Virus record (IMG/VR): IMGVR_UViG_3300021960_008364
Span: 1-36,000 of that record
Direction: 5' to 3' (one strand)
DNA: 36,000 nt
DNA from: a virus
The translations under genes and the position numbers were made by a program. Within the stretch, counting starts at the first letter, position 1. Each line of letters starts with the position of its first letter. Below the pieces are notes generated by a model that searched no databases, was not told the origin of the DNA, and was given only the letters and a program-made list of their open reading frames with translations. Shown here piece after piece: positions 16,492 to 23,876 of this stretch.

Positions 16492-16715
16492 TGTGTATTT
16501 CCTTTTTCTAAAATCCATTCAATTTGTTCATCTATTGCGTATCTAGCGCCTTCGATGTAATCCTTGTCTTCTTCGGACAAAACTGACCAGAACTTGCTGA
16601 CTTGAGAAATCATGTTCTGAACTTCGTCGGGGTGTTTTAGATGGTAGTTGCCTTCCATCCAATGTTGCACAATATTCATACGAGTATTAATAATCTGTCG
16701 AATACTAGTACCCAT
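16488..16715 (-). CDS. Unknown 75-aa helical protein
   Basis: Starts at ATG 16715, overlapping the ligase stop by one base (TAATG), and ends by ATGA overlap with the next gene. Mostly helical (FWSVLSEEDKDYIEGARYAIDEQIEWI). No known motif. Coupling to the ligase suggests joint expression in DNA metabolism. Confidence 0.75.
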   Translation of the reverse strand: MGTSIRQIINTRMNIVQHWMEGNYHLKHPDEVQNMISQVSKFWSVLSEEDKDYIEGARYAIDEQIEWILEKGNTQ

Positions 16716-18019
16716 TACAACTTCTCTCCCAGTTCAAATCCACGGAAGGTTTTAAATCTTGGGAACCTCAACGAATACGTTCCATCTTGGTTTTGGGTAA
16801 CAGCATCTGCTCGGATTTCAACCATTTGTCCCACCACAGAATTCCTATTAGCCCAAATATCAATACGCATACTATCAGTAAGACCGGAACCGACATTAAC
16901 GGTAATATTTTTCCCGTCGTCTTCTCCGTTGCAAACCAGAGCTCCAAGTCTTCCTTCGTTTTTTCCTGTTCCTTCTTCGACATCAATAACTTCCAATGAA
17001 ACTTCAATAAACGGCTTTTGCTTTAGCCAAGCATGGCTACGCTTAGTTTCGTATACTGCATCAGGATCTTTGATCATAATACCTTCATAACCTTCGTTAA
17101 TTGCACGAGTATTAATCTCACTAAACTGTTCCTGACCTTGTTCAGTATTTAAATCAATGGGCACATAACCTAAGATCTCTACGTTTGGCAGATTATCAGC
17201 AATGTGCTTGTACCAATTTTGCAGTGTTTGGCTACGCTCAAGTTGAGTATGCTTGCCTGTGCCACGTTTGAACTCTTCCAAACTCAAGATATCAAACAAA
17301 TGTAGTACAGCATCGTTTGCTTCTACGTTGTCTTTTCTATGCACCTGCTTCATGAGATCTTGAAAACTAGAACTCATAACTTCTCCGTCTAGCACTGTAG
17401 GCACTGCAAACAATCGAGCAATACGACTTATTTGTTGTTTAATATGTTCAAAGTTGTGTAGCTCTTTGCCATTACGGCTGTATTGGTTAACGGTACCATC
17501 CGGATATACAATAGTAATAACACGTACCCCATCCAACTTAACTTCAACCAGTTTCTTACCTGCAACTTTCTTTTCGTGGTTAGCACCATCGTGTGCAAGT
17601 TGGCAAGAAAAGACCGGAACTTCGTATGCTCGGTTGATCTTTTTAACTACGTTGTTAATGGTCTTTTCGCTAACACCACACCGTAAGTCTTTGATGAGAA
17701 TACGTCTATACCAACCATCCCATTCTTCAGCAGTTGCTTTCATACGCAAGAAGCCAATAGCACTCAGTGCGTCATTGCCGGTAAGCTCACGTTTTGCAAG
17801 TTTTTCAGCGGTATCCCAAAACGTTTGTGATTTGAGTCCGGAGCCACTAGCACCTGTTGGAACTTGCTTAACACCAAACGTAATCATGCTGTCTAGTGCC
17901 CAGCGAGCACCTGTAAAAAACTCTAGGTTGCCTGCTTCAGCTTCACGTTTGATGATTGCTTCTTTAGCAAGACGACTGTTGTCACTTTCTAGTTCTTGTG
18001 TAATCTGCCACGGGGTCAT
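16715..18019 (-). CDS. ATP-dependent DNA ligase (T4 gp30-like)
   Basis: 434 residues; T4 gp30 has 487. Nucleotidyltransferase motifs occur in order: motif I KLDGVR with nucleophile Lys161, motif III VLDGEV (~209-214), motif IV YEGIMIK (311-317), motif V WLKQKP (331-336), then an OB-fold region ending GTYSLRFPRF. An N-terminal helical domain (1-150) is present as in T4-type ligases. It seals nicks during replication and repair in the cytoplasm using ATP. It follows a small membrane protein by 3 nt and is driven by the early promoter at 18272-18300. Complete, with no missing motif. Confidence 0.95.
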   Translation of the reverse strand: MTPWQITQELESDNSRLAKEAIIKREAEAGNLEFFTGARWALDSMITFGVKQVPTGASGSGLKSQTFWDTAEKLAKRELTGNDALSAIGFLRMKATAEEWDGWYRRILIKDLRCGVSEKTINNVVKKINRAYEVPVFSCQLAHDGANHEKKVAGKKLVEVKLDGVRVITIVYPDGTVNQYSRNGKELHNFEHIKQQISRIARLFAVPTVLDGEVMSSSFQDLMKQVHRKDNVEANDAVLHLFDILSLEEFKRGTGKHTQLERSQTLQNWYKHIADNLPNVEILGYVPIDLNTEQGQEQFSEINTRAINEGYEGIMIKDPDAVYETKRSHAWLKQKPFIEVSLEVIDVEEGTGKNEGRLGALVCNGEDDGKNITVNVGSGLTDSMRIDIWANRNSVVGQMVEIRADAVTQNQDGTYSLRFPRFKTFRGFELGEKL

Positions 18020-18022
18020 AAT

Positions 18023-18235
18023 TTATCCTATAAACCAATTTTGAGTATAAAAATAATAGATCATCAGCCCAGTTGCTACTAGGGTGAATGTTGGTGCTCG
18101 AACAAGCATCATAACCGGAGCCATGATAATTGGAGCCGCAACAATACAACCAATAATAACCGCAAATGGGAATAAGGCACAAGCCGCAACAAAAATTAGA
18201 ATATTTTCTGCGGGAATATCTGCAATCCATTCCAT
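18023..18235 (-). CDS. Small membrane protein, two predicted helices
   Basis: 70 residues. Hydrophobic spans at ~10-38 (ILIFVAACALFPFAVIIGCIV) and ~45-65 (PTFTLVATGLMIYYFYT). AGGAG lies 12 nt before the ATG. First gene behind the 18272-18300 promoter, upstream of ligase. Unknown function; a host-membrane effector is one option. Confidence 0.72.
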   Translation of the reverse strand: MEWIADIPAENILIFVAACALFPFAVIIGCIVAAPIIMAPVMMLVRAPTFTLVATGLMIYYFYTQNWFIG

Positions 18236-18271
18236 AATCTGTGTAAACTCCTAATCTTTTATTGTATACAT

Positions 18272-18300
18272 AGTATAACAGATAGTTTTTAGATTGTCAA
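18272..18300 (-). promoter_or_regulatory. Sigma70-like early promoter for the ligase unit
   Basis: Minus strand GG-TTGACA (18295-18300), 17 bp, TATACT (18272-18277). Confidence 0.85.
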
Positions 18301-18313
18301 CCGTTATTTGTAT

Positions 18314-18355
18314 AACACAAATGGACCTTTTGTGTTGTAAAAATACAACACTTTT
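18314..18355 (+). terminator. Terminator-like hairpin with competing upstream hairpin
   Basis: GTGTTGTA (18332-18339) pairs with TACAACAC (18344-18351), followed by TTTT. The left arm can pair instead with an upstream stretch: AACACAAA (18314-18321) with TTTGTGTT (18329-18336). The two 8-bp hairpins exclude each other, an attenuator-like layout on the plus strand. No clear plus promoter lies upstream. It may simply insulate the 18414 gene. Confidence 0.5.
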
Positions 18356-18373
18356 ACTCATTAAGGTTAGTCT

Positions 18374-18381
18374 GATAAATA
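18374..18381 (+). promoter_or_regulatory. Late-type box GATAAATA
   Basis: GATAAATA on plus, 32 bp before the ATG at 18414. Confidence 0.68.
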
Positions 18382-18413
18382 AACGTGTATACACCAATAA
18401 AGGAGACTCCTAA

Positions 18414-18878
18414 ATGGCAAACTTTAAGTTAAAGTCTACATACATTGCTGAAGATGCTGTTCATTTTCCTAATAATATCACAGACCCTGCTATTCGTTCA
18501 ATCATTGATGCTCGCAACGAACCTATTAGGGTTTTAATCCAGGCATTTGACAACAACGATAGTCCAAATACTGTTCCAGTGAGAATTCCAGCAGAACAGA
18601 CTACACTTGACGACGGTCGGGTACAGTTGGTTAATGGTTGGACAGGATTTGAATCGCAAACTGAAGCAGTTACTTTTGCACAACATGCTGTTAAACAAGC
18701 CGCGGGCCAAGCCGATCTTGTAGCATATTGGATTGCTAATAACGTAAGATGTAAGATTGTAGTCACAGACGACAACGATAATGAAATTCAAGTGTTACAG
18801 GATAATACTCATCTAGACCGTCACACAGTTAACGGTTACATTGAAAACCCAGACGATCCATTTTTCGTCGAAGCGTAA
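18414..18878 (+). CDS. Unknown 154-aa protein, probably late
   Basis: AAGGAG 9 nt before ATG. Acidic, soluble, with a beta-rich start (MANFKLKSTYIAEDAVHF) and a middle segment TEAVTFAQHAVKQAAGQADLVAYWIANN. The C-terminus is Asp-rich (VVTDDNDNEIQ, NPDDPFFVEA). No family recognised. The late box suggests a virion or assembly role. Confidence 0.8.
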   Translation: MANFKLKSTYIAEDAVHFPNNITDPAIRSIIDARNEPIRVLIQAFDNNDSPNTVPVRIPAEQTTLDDGRVQLVNGWTGFESQTEAVTFAQHAVKQAAGQADLVAYWIANNVRCKIVVTDDNDNEIQVLQDNTHLDRHTVNGYIENPDDPFFVEA

Positions 18879-18889
18879 AGAAATTGTTT

Positions 18890-19012
18890 ATGCGGGGAAT
18901 TGTACAAACCCGCATAAATAATACAGCAGGATCTTGCTATAAACTCCCCACATTTCAGATACTAGTCAACTCGTGATGTGGAATATAGATCCCGCATAAT
19001 ATGTACATATTA
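18890..19012 (+). promoter_or_regulatory. Structured leader before the DctP-like gene
   Basis: This 147-bp gap contains several possible pairings. TGCGGG at the start can pair with CCCGC nearby (~18909) or with the distal CCCGCA (~18991). CCACAT and ATGTGG flank a 21-nt loop. A perfect 16-bp palindrome TAATATGTACATATTA (18997-19012) abuts the AAGGAG ribosome site. Either an operator or an RNA that controls access to the ribosome site is possible; no known riboswitch class recognised. Confidence 0.4.
18913..18920 (+). promoter_or_regulatory. Late-type box CATAAATA
   Basis: CATAAATA on plus, 105 bp before the DctP-like start, implying a ~95-nt leader. Confidence 0.55.
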
Positions 19013-19025
19013 AGGAGAAAGTAAA

Positions 19026-19982
19026 ATGACACAAGTTGAAACCCTAAAACTTACATGGGTTCTAGCGCACGTTCCTTACGATCTATTCCTTCGTTCAGCT
19101 AATGCTTTTTCAAAGGCAGTTAGTGAGAAGACAAACGGTCGTATTGAAGTCGAAGTCCTAGGTAAGAATGAGTGGCAGGACAAATACAACGGTGGCAAAG
19201 AAATTGGCAACCGTGGTTTCCTAAAGCTAATGGAAGAAGGCAAAATTGGCATGACACAGACCTATTCAACAGTACTAGGTCTACTAAATGACGATTTCTA
19301 TTCACTAGATATGCCATTCCTATTTGAGAATCATGACCATGCGGCACGTGTTCTAGACGGTCCAGTAGGTGATTATCTACTAGACAGCCTAACAACAACA
19401 AGTGGTGCAAAAGGTCTAGCTTTCACATACTCAGGTGGTTATAAGATGATGGCTGTTAACAAAAACGTTCACAGCATTGCAGACCTAAAGGGTATGAAAG
19501 TACGTTGCGGTACAAGCCCAGTTTCCGAAGCAACATTCCGTGCAGTTGGTGCAGACACAGTGCCAATGGGCGTTGATGGTTTTGCTCAGTCAGTTGCAAT
19601 GGGCGAGTGCGAAGGCGGTGAAAACGTGTTCCCACGTTATTTCCGTTCAGCAGTCAACACCGTTACAGACACAGTTGCTGATACAGAGCATGCATTGTTC
19701 CTAACAAGCATCGTAATCAGCAATAAGATTTGGGAATCACTAAGCGCAGAAGACCAAGCAATCCTAGCAGAATCTGCTAAGATCGCCGCAGTTGAAGAGC
19801 GTAAAGAATCTCTAATCGACGGTGCTGCCGCTAAGTCACGTGCTCAAGAAGAAGGTATCCAAGTTATTGAATGGGCACCTGAAGCAGTTGAAGAATTTAA
19901 AGCCGCTGTTAGCTCAGTTTACACTGAGTTTGATGGCTACTTCAGCCGTGACCTAGTTAGTGAAATTAAAGCACAACGCTAA
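19026..19982 (+). CDS. TRAP-transporter solute-binding protein (DctP-like), no signal peptide
   Basis: 318 residues. Family pattern is clear: LAHVPYDLFLRSANAFSKAVSEKTNGRIEVEV, FYSLDMPFLF, Arg160 in LKGMKVRCG (the Arg that binds a carboxylate in this family) and GECEGGEN near 193-200. Normally the protein is periplasmic and delivers C4-dicarboxylates or other organic acids to DctQM. Here it begins MTQVETLKLTWVLAH with no signal peptide, and an in-frame stop at 19011-19013 rules out an upstream extension. DctQ and DctM are absent. AAGGAG precedes the ATG by 9 nt. It may be cytosolic, act as a ligand sink, or be part of the virion. The late-type box upstream supports late expression. Confidence 0.9.
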   Translation: MTQVETLKLTWVLAHVPYDLFLRSANAFSKAVSEKTNGRIEVEVLGKNEWQDKYNGGKEIGNRGFLKLMEEGKIGMTQTYSTVLGLLNDDFYSLDMPFLFENHDHAARVLDGPVGDYLLDSLTTTSGAKGLAFTYSGGYKMMAVNKNVHSIADLKGMKVRCGTSPVSEATFRAVGADTVPMGVDGFAQSVAMGECEGGENVFPRYFRSAVNTVTDTVADTEHALFLTSIVISNKIWESLSAEDQAILAESAKIAAVEERKESLIDGAAAKSRAQEEGIQVIEWAPEAVEEFKAAVSSVYTEFDGYFSRDLVSEIKAQR

Positions 19983-20003
19983 TCACTAGCTAATAGACAA
20001 AAT

Positions 20004-20032
20004 AAAAGCCCGGGTTTTTGCCCGGGCTTTTT
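20004..20032. terminator. Strong bidirectional terminator
   Basis: Stem AAAAGCCCGGG / CCCGGGCTTTT with a T-rich 6-nt loop, between the converging DctP-like and Bug-like genes. Confidence 0.93.
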
Positions 20033-20049
20033 CTTGGAAAGTTTTAGAG

Positions 20050-20967
20050 TTACTTAAACCAACCTTTAACAGTACCAATGAGCTTGTCAAATGTACCTGG
20101 CTCGTCTGTTTTCCAGTAGTACTCATAAACGTTGTTAACGTGACTGTCTACTACCTTAACATCGTCTGCGGTAATACCTGAGTTCTTTGTATCACTGAAT
20201 CCGTTAAATGCAATACCGTCTAAGAACTTGGTGTTCTTACCCGCATCTGCAACAGCCTTTGCCATTGCTGAATCTTCAGTGTTGGTATGAATCATCTGAA
20301 TGATTGGAAGTGTTGGAACCTTTAGTCCTGGCAGAGCGGCACCAATAAAGTTTTTAGCGGCTGGATCGTAATCGTATACACATTCAATCTTGCCTTCTTT
20401 AAGTGGGCTGTTAACTACACCAGCACCAATAATTCCATAGTCAACATCACCTGCTAGTACAGCGGCTAGCACTGTCTTTGAACCTGAGTACGGAACACCG
20501 ATCAACTTGCGCTTGCCACCATTTAAATCATCAAATAGACCTTTTGAAAGGATAACACTTGCAATACCAACTGTGGTATCTGTTTCACCAAATGTCTTGG
20601 TGCTACCTGGTAAACGACAGAACTTCAAATAGCTCTTGGTGATTAGTGAAGTGTTTTCTGCTGTGGCGTTGTAGTCACATCCAATACCTTTTGCAAGACT
20701 TGCAATACGCACGTCTGCGTTAAACACCATAACAGCGTTCTTTGTTGAGCTATACTTCTTGTCAGCGTCTGCACAACTTGAAGCCTGATAAAACTCAACG
20801 TTAAATTGATTCTGTTGCTTAAGAGCTTCTTCATAGCTTTTAGCAAAAACTGTAGCTGGGCTAGCTTTGTTACTAGGGTTAACTACTGTAATAGTATCCT
20901 TAGCAAATGCGGCTGTAGACACCAATGCCGCGGTTAACAACGCGGCAGTAAAAATAGATTTCTTCAT
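20050..20967 (-). CDS. Bug/TctC-like periplasmic solute-binding protein
   Basis: 305 residues from ATG 20967 (AAAGGAAACTTC then ATG). Residues 1-22 form a classic Sec signal peptide (MKKSIFTAALLTAALVSTAAFA), cleaved before KDT. The segment LIGVPYSGSKTVLAAVLAGDVDYGIIGAG matches the VPYxG...GxVD pattern of Bug/TctC proteins, which bind tricarboxylates or other small acids for tripartite tricarboxylate transporters. Two Cys pairs may form disulfides. It starts 14 nt after the TctA-like gene, the operon partner expected. Divergence is high, so the ligand cannot be named. Confidence 0.82.
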   Translation of the reverse strand: MKKSIFTAALLTAALVSTAAFAKDTITVVNPSNKASPATVFAKSYEEALKQQNQFNVEFYQASSCADADKKYSSTKNAVMVFNADVRIASLAKGIGCDYNATAENTSLITKSYLKFCRLPGSTKTFGETDTTVGIASVILSKGLFDDLNGGKRKLIGVPYSGSKTVLAAVLAGDVDYGIIGAGVVNSPLKEGKIECVYDYDPAAKNFIGAALPGLKVPTLPIIQMIHTNTEDSAMAKAVADAGKNTKFLDGIAFNGFSDTKNSGITADDVKVVDSHVNNVYEYYWKTDEPGTFDKLIGTVKGWFK

Positions 20968-20981
20968 GAAGTTTCCTTTGC

Positions 20982-22286
20982 TTAGAAATTGATTGCTACA
21001 AATTGCATTGTAGTCCAAATAAGTTTATCACCAAACATAGTTCCAAAAATAAACAGTATGGGATTAATTCTAAAGTATTTAAGCACAAAGCCAAAGGCAG
21101 TAAAAAAAAGTAATAGAATGGTATACAGCCATATGGGCGTTTCGTTTACACTCATATCTATTAGAACCATTGCACCAACGATTATGAATAAGAGATATGA
21201 ACTCTTGCTGTATAAGAATCTAACTATTGCTACATAGGTGTCAATGAAACGTGTGCTGAGCAAGAAATAAAATACTGTAGCGATACCAGCAATCAGTATC
21301 ACAACATCAAACACATTTAACTGCGGCACAAAATTACTGGCTTGTCCTACAAACTCTACAACGTCTACGTTCTTAACATCTAAGACTGTTGAAATAATCA
21401 GTGCGCTGGCTGTGATAGGCACTCCCATAGTAAAGAACGGCAACAGCATCATTACCACACCTGGGTTGTTTGCTGTTTCTGCTCCAACAATCTGTTGGAA
21501 CCGTCCTTTCTTTTTGTGAGCATGATATGCTAGAGCTGATGCTGTTTCTGCGGCTGGTCCTGGTACTAGACCACTAAACAATCCAATCACCGTACTCTTG
21601 GCAATAGTCCACCAACTAGCAGTCTTATCACGACGTGCTTCAAAGTGTTCACGTGTGATGTGTTCTAATTTCACACGGTCCATTACCAAATCTGGTATCA
21701 ACATCATGCTAGCAATCAACATAAAGAAGCTGGTGTTTTCAAAGAAGATTTGTATTTGATACCACCAAGGCGGAAGTGCAAAGTTATTCACAGGGCCTAA
21801 AAATGTTCCCAAGGCTAGTAGCAGTATTGCAATGACAGGTCTACGATCAGTGAACGCAAACAGTGCAATTACAATCGCAAACATACCAAGCACAAAGTTT
21901 ACACTAGCCAGCATGTTACTGTAGTCACTTAACCAATGATATGCTAACCAAACAACACCTAGTGCTACCATACCAGCAAACAAACTACCTTTAGCCGTGT
22001 GGTAGAGTAGGTAGTTGCGTTCAGTTAAACTCATACCTTTGAGGCTATTGATGTAGACCAAGGCACTGGCTTCGCCTGGTATGCCCAAGGTAATGGTGCT
22101 AACACTACCAAAGAACTGACTACCAATAGCGGCAGTAGCCCAAAACACTAATAAGAGTTCAGGTGTCCATACAGGGTGCAGTGCATAAACAACAAACCCT
22201 GCAAAATATATAGGAAATACGGAAAACAGTCCTAGGGCTATTCCAACAACTAGCCCTAGGAGACCCACCATTGCTAGTTCTAACAT
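20982..22286 (-). CDS. TctA-like permease of the tripartite tricarboxylate transporter family
   Basis: 434 residues from ATG 22286, slightly shorter than the ~500 typical of TctA. About ten or more hydrophobic spans. Both family signatures are present: GSVSTITLGIPGEASA (~60-75) and GLVPGPAAETASALAY (~239-254) followed by GAETANNPGVV and PFFTMGVPITASA. TctA is the large inner-membrane subunit moving citrate-like carboxylates with H+ or Na+. A Bug-like binding protein follows. The small TctB subunit is not seen in this window. No Shine-Dalgarno precedes the ATG; a promoter-like box ends 6 nt before it, suggesting a leaderless message. Confidence 0.9.
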   Translation of the reverse strand: MLELAMVGLLGLVVGIALGLFSVFPIYFAGFVVYALHPVWTPELLLVFWATAAIGSQFFGSVSTITLGIPGEASALVYINSLKGMSLTERNYLLYHTAKGSLFAGMVALGVVWLAYHWLSDYSNMLASVNFVLGMFAIVIALFAFTDRRPVIAILLLALGTFLGPVNNFALPPWWYQIQIFFENTSFFMLIASMMLIPDLVMDRVKLEHITREHFEARRDKTASWWTIAKSTVIGLFSGLVPGPAAETASALAYHAHKKKGRFQQIVGAETANNPGVVMMLLPFFTMGVPITASALIISTVLDVKNVDVVEFVGQASNFVPQLNVFDVVILIAGIATVFYFLLSTRFIDTYVAIVRFLYSKSSYLLFIIVGAMVLIDMSVNETPIWLYTILLLFFTAFGFVLKYFRINPILFIFGTMFGDKLIWTTMQFVAINF

Positions 22287-22292
22287 CAATGG

Positions 22293-22319
22293 TATTTAAG
22301 CACTTGACGGTGAGGTCAA
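22293..22319 (-). promoter_or_regulatory. Paired conserved promoter element (copy 1)
   Basis: Minus strand TTGACC (22314-22319), then a 15-bp spacer with a small inverted repeat CACC...AGTG, then box CTTAAATA (22293-22300), 6 nt before the TctA ATG. Copy 2 at 32164-32190 has the same spacing and most of the same bases. Confidence 0.6.
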
Positions 22320-22322
22320 AAG

Positions 22323-22350
22323 AAAAGGGGGTGAATGAACACCCCCTTTT
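22323..22350. terminator. Bidirectional terminator
   Basis: Perfect stem AAAAGGGGGTG / CACCCCCTTTT, loop of 6 nt. It ends the 22369-22749 gene just before the TctA promoter. Confidence 0.92.
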
Positions 22351-22368
22351 CCCAATGCAGGAGTAATG

Positions 22369-22749
22369 TTACTCCGTCACTGCCTCAGTAACGGTTGCTT
22401 CTTCAGCAACCTTAGCGGCCGCTTCGGCCCTCTCACGCAATGACGCCATGCTAGGTCCAGCAGTAACTCGCTTGCCTTTTGCACGGACCGCATTGTACTT
22501 GAGTACGGCATTATCGATGCACTCACGTACCAAAGACGAATCTTTAAATTCCGGACTCGTATATGCCTTAGTGGTCTTGAGGAACTTTACAGCCTCAGCC
22601 TTAGTGACCTCTTCTGGCATTTCAAAAAGCTCAATATCCGTATCAGTCTTAGCAAGGACCTTGACACGAGTAAAGTCGTTTGCAAAACGTACCTTATGAC
22701 CATACGGGGTAAGAGCAACACCAACGATTTTATAAAGTTTATCAGTCAT
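22369..22749 (-). CDS. Unknown 126-aa protein with Ala/Glu-rich tail
   Basis: Start ATG 22749 with GGAG 6 nt upstream. N-terminal beta-like part (LYKIVGVALTPYGHKVRFANDFTRVKVL), basic middle and a helical low-complexity tail (RERAEAAAKVAEEATVTEAVTE). Strong terminator 19 bp after the stop. Function unknown. Confidence 0.8.
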   Translation of the reverse strand: MTDKLYKIVGVALTPYGHKVRFANDFTRVKVLAKTDTDIELFEMPEEVTKAEAVKFLKTTKAYTSPEFKDSSLVRECIDNAVLKYNAVRAKGKRVTAGPSMASLRERAEAAAKVAEEATVTEAVTE

Positions 22750-22837
22750 TTGATTCTCCAATCTGACTAGTTGAAATAAGTGGTTGCTTCATTGCAACGC
22801 ACTAGGCTACGACACCACGTCGTATTCTGTTAGATGG

Positions 22838-22978
22838 CTACTTCGTAACTTCAGTTTGAACTGTACGTGCGCCATCTTGAATCTTTGCAACACCTTGGCT
22901 AACCATATTGGTTACACCGTCGATGCCCCAGGTTGCTAGTGCAATACCAACAACCACTCCAAGAACAAATCTTGTCAT
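22838..22978 (-). CDS. Small single-span membrane protein
   Basis: 46 residues from ATG 22978, chosen because GGGAGG stands 6 nt upstream; a longer frame would run into the preceding lipoprotein gene. One hydrophobic span (FVLGVVVGIALATWGI), then an amphipathic tail (VAKIQDGARTVQTEV). It lies directly after the entericidin-like gene and is of similar size. The two may act together at the envelope. The 88 bp between it and the 22749 gene hold two small hairpins (GTTGC...GCAAC, ACGAC...GTCGT) without a T-run. Confidence 0.68.
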   Translation of the reverse strand: MTRFVLGVVVGIALATWGIDGVTNMVSQGVAKIQDGARTVQTEVTK

Positions 22979-23019
22979 AAACAACCTCCCTGTGAATCCC
23001 CACAACATTCTGTTTCGAC

Positions 23020-23160
23020 TTACTGGCTTACGGATTTTACCCATTTGCCTGCTTTCTTTAAATCATCTCCAGCGCCATCAATAGCGCCGCCAACTGTACC
23101 ACAAGCGGTAACAGATACTAGTGCAACGATTGCAACTAAGGAAACAAAAAACTTCTTCAT
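23020..23160 (-). CDS. Entericidin-like small lipoprotein
   Basis: 46 residues: signal MKKFFVSLVAIVALVSVTAC with lipobox VTAC, acylated Cys20. The mature part, CGTVGGAIDGAGDDLKKAGK, follows the entericidin A/B layout (Cys, small residues, G-x-G-x-D, then a short amphipathic helix). AGGTGA stands 7 nt before the ATG at 23160. Bacterial entericidins are toxin/antidote-like lipoproteins linked to envelope stress; the phage copy could affect envelope stability or lysis timing. Family assignment rests on a short sequence. Follows the 23397 gene by 12 nt. Confidence 0.75.
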   Translation of the reverse strand: MKKFFVSLVAIVALVSVTACGTVGGAIDGAGDDLKKAGKWVKSVSQ

Positions 23161-23172
23161 ACTCATCACCTA

Positions 23173-23397
23173 TTAAATAAAGTCTATGGCGTACTCATCC
23201 GTGTCGCCTATACGGTTTAGCTGAATAGCGCAGATCAAATCTGCATCATTGGCAAGGATCTTTTTAAGACGCAATGCTGACTCTTCATCAGCATCAAAAA
23301 ACAACGTGCCACATGTAAAGTTAGGATACTCAACGTTGAGTCCTTCTGCTTCAACGGCTTCGTCAATCTTATTAAGAACAATACGTTCAAACGCCAT
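23173..23397 (-). CDS. Unknown 74-aa protein
   Basis: AAGGAGAAACAAA before ATG 23397, own consensus promoter upstream. Acidic; pattern beta-alpha-beta (NFTCGTLFFDADEESALRLKKIL, then LICAIQLNRIGDTDEYAIDF). Function unknown. Confidence 0.8.
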   Translation of the reverse strand: MAFERIVLNKIDEAVEAEGLNVEYPNFTCGTLFFDADEESALRLKKILANDADLICAIQLNRIGDTDEYAIDFI

Positions 23398-23426
23398 TTT
23401 GTTTCTCCTTGTTTCTAACTATACAC

Positions 23427-23454
23427 AGTATAACACATCTAACCAAAATGTCAA
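23427..23454 (-). promoter_or_regulatory. Sigma70-like early promoter
   Basis: Minus strand A-tract, GG-TTGACA (23449-23454), 16 bp, TATACT (23427-23432). The 5' UTR TAGTTAGAAACAAGGAG is nearly the same as at 23818 and 35467. Confidence 0.87.
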
Positions 23455-23461
23455 CCGTTTT

Positions 23462-23818
23462 TTAAGTGGTGTAATGCTCGCCGGTGACAACGTTTACCAT
23501 TTTAACACCAGCACCCATCGCCGCCCGAGCTTCGAAACGCTCTTCTGCAATCTGCTCCTGAGTGCGGTTGCTCTGGGCTTTAATGTACTCGGCCATAAAA
23601 GACTTGTTTTGTTCGCTACGAGCTTTGTTAGTGAGCTCAATGCTTTCAAAGCCAACGAAGCCAGCTTCAGCAAAGTCTGTTACCATATCTTCAAACGGCG
23701 TACGGTCGTTGCTTTTCCAGTACACAACACCATCTTTAACATAAGCGTCAGCAAAGTTCTCAGCCACCTTCTCAGCGGTGTATCCAGTGTATGTTTGGGT
23801 TTTTGTATCTCGACGCAT
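23462..23818 (-). CDS. Unknown 118-aa protein
   Basis: Start ATG 23818 (AAGGAG 6 nt upstream); a longer frame would cover the promoter. Helical, charged (YTAEKVAENFADAYVKDGVVYWKSNDRTPFEDMV). The C-terminal half is Ala/Glu-rich. Function unknown. Confidence 0.8.
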   Translation of the reverse strand: MRRDTKTQTYTGYTAEKVAENFADAYVKDGVVYWKSNDRTPFEDMVTDFAEAGFVGFESIELTNKARSEQNKSFMAEYIKAQSNRTQEQIAEERFEARAAMGAGVKMVNVVTGEHYTT

Positions 23819-23848
23819 TGTGTGCTCCTTGTTTCTAACTATACACAC

Positions 23849-23876
23849 ATTATAGCACATCTATCCTAAATGTCAA
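23849..23876 (-). promoter_or_regulatory. Sigma70-like early promoter
   Basis: Minus strand GG-TTGACA (23871-23876), 16 bp, TATAAT (23849-23854). Its GGTTGA also forms the Gly-stop end of the 23873-24025 gene. Confidence 0.87.

Noticed and set aside
17454-18044. Plus-strand frame opposite the ligase (196 codons)
   Set aside because: The opposite strand encodes an intact ligase with all motifs; this frame is its shadow.
17982-18230. Alternative 82-codon frame over the membrane protein gene
   Set aside because: Cys/Tyr/Ser-rich and unlike a folded or membrane protein; the 70-aa frame has a hydrophobic pattern and fits the operon spacing.
18890-18999. tRNA or tmRNA gene
   Set aside because: TGCGGG/CCCGCA end pairing is suggestive, but no T-loop GTTCRA, no anticodon stem and the wrong length.
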